DNA from: an uncultured Lachnospira sp.
Lineage (GTDB): Bacteria > Bacillota > Clostridia > Lachnospirales > Lachnospiraceae
DNA length: 5,357 nt
NCBI GenBank assembly: GCA_900772425.1
Contig: CAAHEK010000303.1
Location: forward strand, 1 to 5,357
Reading direction: 5' to 3'
Shown: positions 1-4,331 of the stretch, piece after piece
Layout: every line of letters starts with the position of its first letter
Numbering within the stretch: the first letter of the stretch is position 1
Notes under the pieces: model-generated
The model's database searches: none
Told to the model about the DNA's origin: nothing
What the model saw: the letters and a program-made list of their open reading frames with translations, nothing else
Translations under genes and position numbers: made by a program

Positions 1-474
1 GAGTGTAATTGCCTTACTTTTCCAGAGCTGCCGTTAAAAGGAAATGTTGAGCAAAGTAAATATAAACTGTATTATCCGGATACGGGATTACTTGTTTCAG
101 CATTGGATGAAGAAGCTCAGGAGGATTTAAGGGTTAATAAAAATCTTGGAGTATATAAAGGCGCATTATATGAAAATTTCGTAGCAGAAGCCTTTGTTAA
201 ACAGGGATTAGGACTTTTTTATTATAAAAAAGAAAACTCAACTCTTGAAGAGGATTTTTTTGTGAGGTCTAAGAATGAACTTATTCCTGTAGAGGTTAAA
301 TCAAATAAGAATAGTTCCAAATCTCTTAGTAATCTTATAAAAAATAATAATTATAAGGATATAAAGTACGGAATAAAATTAGGAGATTCTAATATAGGAT
401 TTAATAATAATATTTATACTTTTCCATATTTTTGTTCATTTATGATGAAGAGATTTTTAAAAACACTGGATTAG
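1..474 (+). CDS. AAA-family ATPase with DUF4143 C-terminal domain (3' part only)
   Basis: The reading frame is open from the first base, so the gene begins upstream and only its last 157 codons are here. Numbering from the window edge, the segment shows the DUF4143 signature: a YPDTGLL motif at residues 25-31, a GALYENFVAEAF block at 54-65, and a nuclease-like core with E84-D85-F and then IPVEVKS at 95-101. These resemble the acidic residues and the ExK of the PD-(D/E)XK fold. Family members (AAA_14 plus DUF4143) are about 380-450 residues and carry Walker A and B motifs in the N-terminal half, which lies outside the window. Their cellular role is poorly defined; they are often patchily distributed accessory genes. 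The internal TTG at 103 is not the start, because conserved sequence continues upstream of it. The stretch around 320-425 is very rich in AAT/AAA/ATA codons compared with the next gene, which fits a separate origin but does not prove it. Confidence 0.85.
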   Translation, partial: ECNCLTFPELPLKGNVEQSKYKLYYPDTGLLVSALDEEAQEDLRVNKNLGVYKGALYENFVAEAFVKQGLGLFYYKKENSTLEEDFFVRSKNELIPVEVKSNKNSSKSLSNLIKNNNYKDIKYGIKLGDSNIGFNNNIYTFPYFCSFMMKRFLKTLD

Positions 475-532
475 TATTAGATAAAAAGGCAGATTAGCCA
501 TAAAATTATATAACCCAAGGGAGGAACCAATT

Positions 533-1492
533 ATGAAATATTCTAACGTAGTAGTTGCCGGAGGCGGCGTATTAGGAAGCCAGATTGCATTTCAGGCAGC
601 GTATTGTGGATTCAATGTAACCATATGGTTAAGAAGTGAAGGCTCTATAGGACGTACACAGCCTAAGATTGATAATCTGAAGCAGACTTATATAGATGCA
701 ATCAATAAGATGGCAGAAGATAAGAATGCATGGTGTGCAGGAATTGCAGATGAAGATAATTTTGATAAGGAAGAGTGCTTGAAAAAGGTAGAGGCAGCAT
801 ATTCTAATCTTAAGTTAGAGCTTGATATGGCAAAGGCTGTTTCTGATGCTGATCTTGTAATAGAGTCAATGGCAGAGAACGAGAAGGATAAGATAGCATT
901 TTATGAAAAGCTTGCTCCACTTTTACCTGAAAAGACAGTTATTGTAACCAATTCCTCAACACTTCTTCCATCAATGTTTGCAAAATATACAGGCAGACCT
1001 GACAAATATCTGTCATTACATTTTGCTAATTCTATATGGAAGAACAATACTGCTGAGGTTATGACACAGTCACAGACAAATGAGCAGTATTTTAATGAAG
1101 TTATGCAGTTCGCCAATGATATCAGAATGATTGGACTTCCTGTCAGAAAGGAAAAAAGCGGATATTTACTTAATTCAATGCTTGTTCCATTCTTACTTAG
1201 CGGACTTGATTTATATGCAGCAGGAATATCTGACCCTGAGAGTATAGATATAGCGTGGACAAGAGGAACAGGAGCACCTAAGGGACCATTCCAGATATTT
1301 GATACAGTAGGACTTAACACAGCCTATAACATTGTTCATCAGTATCAGAGTGTTCCGGGAATATTCTCACCACTTCTTAAGAAGATGATGATGCCTTATA
1401 ACTTTAAGAAAATGGAGGCCATACTTAAGAAATACATAGATGAAGGAAAGCTTGGAATGTCATCAGGTGAAGGCTTCTATAAGTATAAATAG
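533..1492 (+). CDS. 3-hydroxyacyl-CoA dehydrogenase family protein
   Basis: A complete 319-residue oxidoreductase. By family it would interconvert a 3-hydroxyacyl-CoA (or a related 3-hydroxy acid) and the 3-keto form in the cytoplasm using a nicotinamide cofactor. The N-terminal Rossmann fold has G10-x-G12-x-x-G15, and ESMAEN at 111-116 matches the family's VEAIVEN block. Catalytic positions equivalent to human HADH S137, H158, E170 and N208 are present as S142, H163, E175 and N214 with almost the same spacing. The C-terminal domain has GPFQIFDTVGLN (251-262) and ends in EGFYKYK, as in HADH. Two oddities: the usual HFFNPVP motif reads HFANSIW, marking a divergent subfamily, and the acidic residue after beta-2 that normally binds the adenine ribose is L33 followed by R34. 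Start chosen at ATG 533 because AAGGGAGG lies at 517-524, 8 bases upstream. The true substrate is unknown; it need not be the butyrate-pathway enzyme Hbd, so no symbol is given. Confidence 0.9.
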   Translation: MKYSNVVVAGGGVLGSQIAFQAAYCGFNVTIWLRSEGSIGRTQPKIDNLKQTYIDAINKMAEDKNAWCAGIADEDNFDKEECLKKVEAAYSNLKLELDMAKAVSDADLVIESMAENEKDKIAFYEKLAPLLPEKTVIVTNSSTLLPSMFAKYTGRPDKYLSLHFANSIWKNNTAEVMTQSQTNEQYFNEVMQFANDIRMIGLPVRKEKSGYLLNSMLVPFLLSGLDLYAAGISDPESIDIAWTRGTGAPKGPFQIFDTVGLNTAYNIVHQYQSVPGIFSPLLKKMMMPYNFKKMEAILKKYIDEGKLGMSSGEGFYKYK

Positions 1493-1599
1493 CAGTTTCA
1501 TAATTATTTGATACTAACATTTATAAGATTGTTTGCTTTGTTCGAATGATTTTTAAATGCTTGTTCATATAATTATTTAAACAAATTTAGCGGATATAT

Positions 1600-1626
1600 T
1601 AATTTAATAGACGGTAATGCCGATAC
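1600..1626 (+). promoter_or_regulatory. Candidate sigma-28 (SigD/FliA) promoter P1
   Basis: TAAT (1600-1603), a 15-base spacer, then GCCGATAC (1619-1626). The SigD consensus is TAAA-N15-GCCGATAT, so 10 of 12 positions match with the exact spacing. Transcription would start near 1632-1635, immediately before the hairpin at 1640-1692, so RNA from this promoter would have to read through that structure to reach the gene at 1780. Confidence 0.5.
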
Positions 1627-1639
1627 ATTAATAACAGGG

Positions 1640-1696
1640 AAGTACATTTATTCAACGGACTGATTAGACAAGAACGTTGGGTAAATGTACTTTTTT
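1640..1696 (+). terminator. 18-bp hairpin with T-run: intrinsic terminator or 5' leader attenuator
   Basis: AAGTACATTTA (1640-1650) pairs with TAAATGTACTT (1682-1692). Two U-G wobble pairs (1651-1652 with 1680-1681) and CAACG/CGTTG (1653-1657 with 1675-1679) extend it to a continuous 18-bp stem with a 17-base loop. A run of six T follows at 1691-1696. It most simply terminates the dehydrogenase transcript, 148 bases past its stop codon. Because P1 lies just upstream, it could also attenuate P1 transcripts. The base of the stem is AU-rich, which is less typical of strong terminators. There is no A-run on the left side, so it should act only on the plus strand. Confidence 0.7.
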
Positions 1697-1702
1697 GATT
1701 AA

Positions 1703-1729
1703 TAAATTATTATCCATTCGGACCGATAT
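1703..1729 (+). promoter_or_regulatory. Strong candidate sigma-28 (SigD/FliA) promoter P2
   Basis: TAAA (1703-1706), a 15-base spacer, then ACCGATAT (1722-1729). This matches the SigD consensus TAAA-N15-GCCGATAT at 11 of 12 positions with exact spacing; the only mismatch is the first base of the -10 box. It sits just downstream of the T-run at 1691-1696 and 50 bases before the start codon at 1780, with a start of transcription expected near 1734-1738. This is the best candidate promoter for the unknown gene and would tie it to the motility regulon. Confidence 0.7.
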
Positions 1730-1739
1730 GGGGAGTGGA

Positions 1740-1765
1740 GCAGTCATGAATGACGGATTGACTGC
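1740..1765 (+). promoter_or_regulatory. 5' leader stem-loop next to the ribosome site
   Basis: GCAGTCA (1740-1746) is the perfect reverse complement of TGACTGC (1759-1765), giving a 7-bp stem with a 12-base loop. It would lie within a few bases of the 5' end of a P2 transcript and directly abuts the ribosome site at 1766-1773. Possible roles are protection of the mRNA 5' end or control of translation. No known RNA family was recognised. Confidence 0.45.
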
Positions 1766-1773
1766 AGAAAGGG
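1766..1773 (+). promoter_or_regulatory. Ribosome binding site that decides the start at 1780
   Basis: AGAAAGGG ends 6 bases before ATG 1780, a normal spacing. The in-frame TTG at 1774 directly touches this site and so cannot be the start it serves. Confidence 0.7.
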
Positions 1774-1779
1774 TTGAAC

Positions 1780-3054
1780 ATGAATATTAATGCACAGATG
1801 ACTGCGGCGGGGTATGAAAGCTACAGCTTTAGAACCACGCAAAAAACAAAGTCCGGCGAAGAACAGTCACAGACTAAAACGGACCAGACAAACAAAACGG
1901 ATAATGCATCATTTGACAGTATACTGTCACAAAAAAGGGATAATGTTCAGTATAAACCGTTGGGAATAGGCTTTATAAATGTCGGTGAAATGGGCTATGG
2001 AATGAGCGCAACACAGGTTGTAAAATCCGATTCCAAGGATGTTATTGTAAAAGTTACCGTACAATTGGATGAGAATGAGAGTAAGGAATACGAGGTAAAT
2101 TTATCAAAGGTTAATACTAAAAGTGCAACAGCAATAGAAATGTTTGCGTATTGCCAGTACATGGATTCCAATAATGAGAAACTCGGAAAATGGGGAACCT
2201 GGAATGCTTTGAAGCATTTATCTACTCCTGTTGGAGGTAAATTTGAATATAATACTCTGGATGAGGCTGTCACAGATAAGAAAAATTGGAATTTTGCGCT
2301 TGCCAATTCGGACATAGGAATTGAGAAAATGTCTACAGGAGAAACATACACAGCAAAAGATTTGTTAGAAATGCTTGAGAAGAATCATACACTTACAGCA
2401 GAAGATTTAGAGGATAAGGACTGGCGTGATATGTCCGATAAAGAATGGGACAAGCTGATAAAGAGTGTTGATGATAATATTGATGCAATTAAGGAGCATA
2501 TTAAAAAGTTAATTGAGATACAGGAAAAGGCTGCAAAGGAAGCAGCTACCGAGGCACCATCAGGACAGAAAGCCACAGCGGCTGCAAGTGCGGCACTTGG
2601 CGCGGCTGCTAATGGATTTTCAACTGATGTAAAAACCGATGATGCAGAATGGATAAAAGAAAACAGCTGGACATACGACATGAAAACACAGGACCAGACA
2701 ATCCTAAATAAAGCAGCTAAGGCTAATGAAGTGGCTAAGGACAGCATGACCAAGATGCAGGAGGTTCAGTTGACAGGCAGCACAACACAGGGAGTAAGTA
2801 AGACAGAGAACACAAGAGAGTGTGCATCCAAGTCAGACGAAGAAGAGAAAACATGGGTTGTAACCGCATACACAGAGCAGGGAATAATCTGCAAACAGTT
2901 TAAGGACGGACAGGAGACTTTGTTATGGAGCATGGATTACCGAAACGAAGGCGACTACCAGAAAGTTTGGGATTATCTTGACAGCCTTGGAAAAGATGCT
3001 GATTTTTCATTTGGAGAAAACAAAAGTTTCTGGGAAGAATTTTTAGGATATTAA
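1780..3054 (+). CDS. Unknown 424-residue protein, putative motility-regulon member
   Basis: I do not recognise a named domain. The protein has no signal peptide or membrane segment. Residues 1-60 are polar and rich in Ser, Thr, Gln, Lys and Asn, and look disordered. Residues 60-110 contain a probable beta-rich segment (VIVKVTVQLD at 88-97). Residues 118-180 carry Trp/Tyr-rich conserved-looking sequence (MFAYCQYMDS, GKWGTWNALKHL). Residues 208-256 are strongly charged and helical, a likely coiled coil (DWRDMSDKEWDKL, then a run of E/K/I residues). An Ala-rich linker spans about 251-279. Residues 356-424 form a compact C-terminal segment (KTWVVTAYTEQGIICKQF ... WSMDYRNEGDYQKVWDYL ... FWEEFLGY). 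From memory the layout resembles uncharacterised proteins of motile Lachnospiraceae; no search was run. Start: ATG 1780 with AGAAAGGG 6 bases upstream. The promoter with the best match upstream is sigma-28 type, so a flagellar or chemotaxis-linked role, possibly export through the flagellar secretion apparatus, is inferred but unproven. Confidence 0.85.
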   Translation: MNINAQMTAAGYESYSFRTTQKTKSGEEQSQTKTDQTNKTDNASFDSILSQKRDNVQYKPLGIGFINVGEMGYGMSATQVVKSDSKDVIVKVTVQLDENESKEYEVNLSKVNTKSATAIEMFAYCQYMDSNNEKLGKWGTWNALKHLSTPVGGKFEYNTLDEAVTDKKNWNFALANSDIGIEKMSTGETYTAKDLLEMLEKNHTLTAEDLEDKDWRDMSDKEWDKLIKSVDDNIDAIKEHIKKLIEIQEKAAKEAATEAPSGQKATAAASAALGAAANGFSTDVKTDDAEWIKENSWTYDMKTQDQTILNKAAKANEVAKDSMTKMQEVQLTGSTTQGVSKTENTRECASKSDEEEKTWVVTAYTEQGIICKQFKDGQETLLWSMDYRNEGDYQKVWDYLDSLGKDADFSFGENKSFWEEFLGY

Positions 3055-3130
3055 CATTCAGCAATATTAGTATTTAATATAAAAGTTCATTACCTGCATT
3101 TTTATACATTCAAATGTGCATATTTATAAC

Positions 3131-3159
3131 TTGAAATATCATTATATAAAGAATAATAT
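3131..3159 (+). promoter_or_regulatory. Candidate sigma-A promoter for the membrane protein gene
   Basis: TTGAAA (3131-3136), a 17-base spacer, then TAATAT (3154-3159). The -35 matches 5 of 6 and the -10 matches 4 of 6 consensus positions. It would give a leader of about 95 bases before ATG 3261. The surrounding gap (3055-3260) is very AT-rich, so chance matches are possible. I saw no clear terminator in this gap, so read-through from the upstream gene is also possible. Confidence 0.4.
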
Positions 3160-3260
3160 ATGTATGTACAGATGATGATTGCCAATCAGCTTCCTGAAGG
3201 AAAATCCAATTAAACAATTAAAAACAAGAAACTAAATTAAAGAAAATGTGAGGGCAAAAT

Positions 3261-3776
3261 ATGATAGTAGTTATATTAATATTAATAGTGATAGTTGCAG
3301 CATTTATAGCGGCAAGCATAGGAATTGGCAAGTTAAAAAACAGAGCTTCCAATCAGATAAGAGGCAAATTCGGACTTGATGATTCCAATATTTATGGAAC
3401 AGTGGTTGAAGGCAATGTCAACACAATGGTTGTTAAGAAGCTTGTAAAAGCGCATCCGGAGTATACAGATGAGTCAATTAAGCAGGCAGCGGTAAATGTT
3501 GTAAACGGAATTATTAACAACACAATTCCGGGACAGGCAGATGATAATCAGAATAAGATCAGAAGCAATAAAATGTTTCAGGAGCATATGCCTAACTGTA
3601 AATTGAGAAGAGTTAATATAATGTCATATAATGAGAAGAAGGATTTCTTTACGGCTGCGGTTACATATTCTGATAGCAAAAATGATTACACATTTAACAT
3701 ATCAGTACAGTTTGCACAGCAGGGACTTGTGTTGCAGTACGCAGCATTTTCTAAGGGACATGCAAACGGATTTTAA
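3261..3776 (+). CDS. Single-pass membrane protein of unknown function
   Basis: 171 residues. Residues 2-22 are an uninterrupted hydrophobic helix (Ile/Val/Leu/Ala) starting right at the N-terminus and followed by a basic cluster (K24, K26, R28), which suggests a membrane anchor with the short N-terminus outside and the bulk of the protein in the cytoplasm. There is no signal-peptidase or lipobox site. Residues 65-90 look helical (HPEYTDESIKQAAVNVVNGI). Residues 113-162 alternate polar and hydrophobic residues as in a beta-sheet (KLRRVNIMSYN, FFTAAVTYSD, YTFNISVQFAQQGLVLQYAAF). That tail faintly resembles Tim44/NTF2-like domains, which I offer only as a search lead. Start ATG 3261 is supported by GTGAGGG (3248-3254), 6 bases upstream. 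It probably forms its own transcription unit between the promoter at 3131-3159 and the hairpin at 3866-3945. Confidence 0.85.
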   Translation: MIVVILILIVIVAAFIAASIGIGKLKNRASNQIRGKFGLDDSNIYGTVVEGNVNTMVVKKLVKAHPEYTDESIKQAAVNVVNGIINNTIPGQADDNQNKIRSNKMFQEHMPNCKLRRVNIMSYNEKKDFFTAAVTYSDSKNDYTFNISVQFAQQGLVLQYAAFSKGHANGF

Positions 3777-3800
3777 AAAATAAAATCGCAAATATATAAT

Positions 3801-3818
3801 AATCATAATATTATGATT
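3801..3818. repeat. Perfect 18-bp AT-rich palindrome
   Basis: AATCATAATATTATGATT reads identically on both strands and lies 25 bases past the stop codon of the membrane protein gene. It could be a regulator binding site or a weak hairpin (7-bp stem, 4-base loop). AT-rich palindromes arise easily in this composition, so the significance is uncertain. Confidence 0.4.
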
Positions 3819-3865
3819 GAAAGTTTTTAATTAATAAAATTGGATAAGTCATCATAAAGCGCTGG

Positions 3866-3945
3866 ACACCGATATATAAGACAGGTCTTTACAAGCTGTG
3901 AGCAATGGCAGGTAAAGAAAAGCCGGATATATCGGTGTTATTTTT
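3866..3945 (+). terminator. Large nested hairpin with T-run, probable terminator
   Basis: ACACCGATATAT (3866-3877) pairs perfectly with ATATATCGGTGT (3927-3938), a 12-bp outer stem. Inside it, TCTTTAC (3886-3892) pairs with GTAAAGA (3912-3918), and CTG/CAG (3896-3898 with 3909-3911) can add an apical stem. The two main stems are separated by a symmetric 8-by-8 base purine-rich internal loop. The outer stem is followed by TTATTTTT. The simplest role is termination after the membrane protein gene, whose stop is about 90 bases upstream. The nested, symmetric architecture is more elaborate than a standard terminator, so a small structured RNA is possible. I recognise no known riboswitch core. Confidence 0.65.
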
Positions 3946-3957
3946 ATGTATTTGTTT

Positions 3958-3985
3958 TTGAGAAGGGATTGGTGTAGTATAAAAT
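3958..3985 (+). promoter_or_regulatory. Candidate sigma-A promoter for the small protein and amidase unit
   Basis: TTGAGA (3958-3963), a 16-base spacer, then TAAAAT (3980-3985); each box matches 5 of 6 consensus positions. It lies directly after the T-run of the preceding terminator. Transcription would start near 3991-3993, which makes the in-frame GTG at 3994 an unlikely start and supports ATG 4045. Confidence 0.55.
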
Positions 3986-4044
3986 AAAAACAAGTGCAAG
4001 ATAAGAAAAAATATGCATATAAAACAGGAGTGACAACAGGTAAA

Positions 4045-4227
4045 ATGTGGAAAATAAAACAGATATTTGATGGGGAATACGGTTGCGAAGAGCCTGAGGA
4101 GAACGGAGAAACAAAGGTTTCTGTTATGCTTGAAAATGAAGCAGGAGAAAGAAAATATATCACCGTGAATGACAGCTGGCTTGTAAAAATGGGACTTGAT
4201 GAAGGAAGCAGCTGGCCGGAAGATTAA
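4045..4227 (+). CDS. Small acidic protein of unknown function, 60 residues
   Basis: Encodes MWKIKQIFDGEYGCEEPEE through GSSWPED. The protein is acidic (about 15 Asp/Glu against 6 Lys/Arg) and looks beta-rich, with VSVMLENEAG (25-34), ERKYITVNDSWL (35-46) and a single Cys at 14. There is no signal peptide or membrane segment, so it is probably cytoplasmic. The sequence style resembles small uncharacterised proteins I associate with Lachnospiraceae, from memory and not from a search. Longer in-frame starts exist at GTG 3994 and GTG 4030. I prefer ATG 4045 because the Met-Trp N-terminus begins the ordered sequence, AACAGG (4035-4040) lies 4 bases upstream, and the proposed promoter would start RNA next to 3994. 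An AGGAG at 4026-4030 is too close to GTG 4030 and rather far from 4045, so the ribosome site is not ideal. It is 104 bases from the amidase gene with no clear terminator between them, so co-transcription is likely. Confidence 0.7.
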   Translation: MWKIKQIFDGEYGCEEPEENGETKVSVMLENEAGERKYITVNDSWLVKMGLDEGSSWPED

Positions 4228-4260
4228 TTTAATTTTAAATTTCAATTTATTTATTTTGAG

Positions 4261-4275
4261 GTGTTTCACAAACAC
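4261..4275. repeat. Short inverted repeat between the small gene and the amidase
   Basis: GTGTTT (4261-4266) and AAACAC (4270-4275) are perfect reverse complements around a 3-base loop. No T-run follows on either strand, so it is not an intrinsic terminator. It could be a minor mRNA hairpin or an operator half-site pair; the role is unknown. Confidence 0.3.
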
Positions 4276-4331
4276 TGAAGCAATTTACAGACATTTTATC
4301 TATCAGAATTAGAAGAGGAGATACAAAGAAA

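Noticed and set aside
901..1320. A 139-codon minus-strand frame inside the dehydrogenase gene.
   Set aside because: It lies wholly opposite a well-supported conserved gene and shows no ribosome site or recognisable motif.
1568..1573. A perfect TATAAT -10 box in the gap after the dehydrogenase gene.
   Set aside because: No acceptable -35 box was found 15-19 bases upstream and there is no extended -10 TG, so in such AT-rich sequence it may be chance.
1653..1679. CTGATTAG and GAA in the loop of the 1640-1692 hairpin recall the hammerhead ribozyme core.
   Set aside because: The invariant CUGAUGA is not intact, and there is no three-way stem arrangement or cleavage site.
1774..1779. TTG 1774 as an alternative start for the 424-residue protein.
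   Set aside because: It directly abuts the ribosome site, leaving no spacer, whereas ATG 1780 has a normal 6-base spacing.
3868..3875. A third ACCGATAT, identical to the -10 box of P2.
   Set aside because: There is no TAAA-like box 15 bases upstream (TCAT instead), and the bases are explained as part of the 12-bp hairpin stem. The mirrored copy on the minus strand also lacks a -35 box.
3852..4275. Two overlapping minus-strand frames (103 and 128 codons) rich in Phe, Ser and Ile.
   Set aside because: They run through the nested hairpin and opposite the small protein gene; their hydrophobic composition is what AT-rich antisense sequence gives, and no ribosome site was seen.
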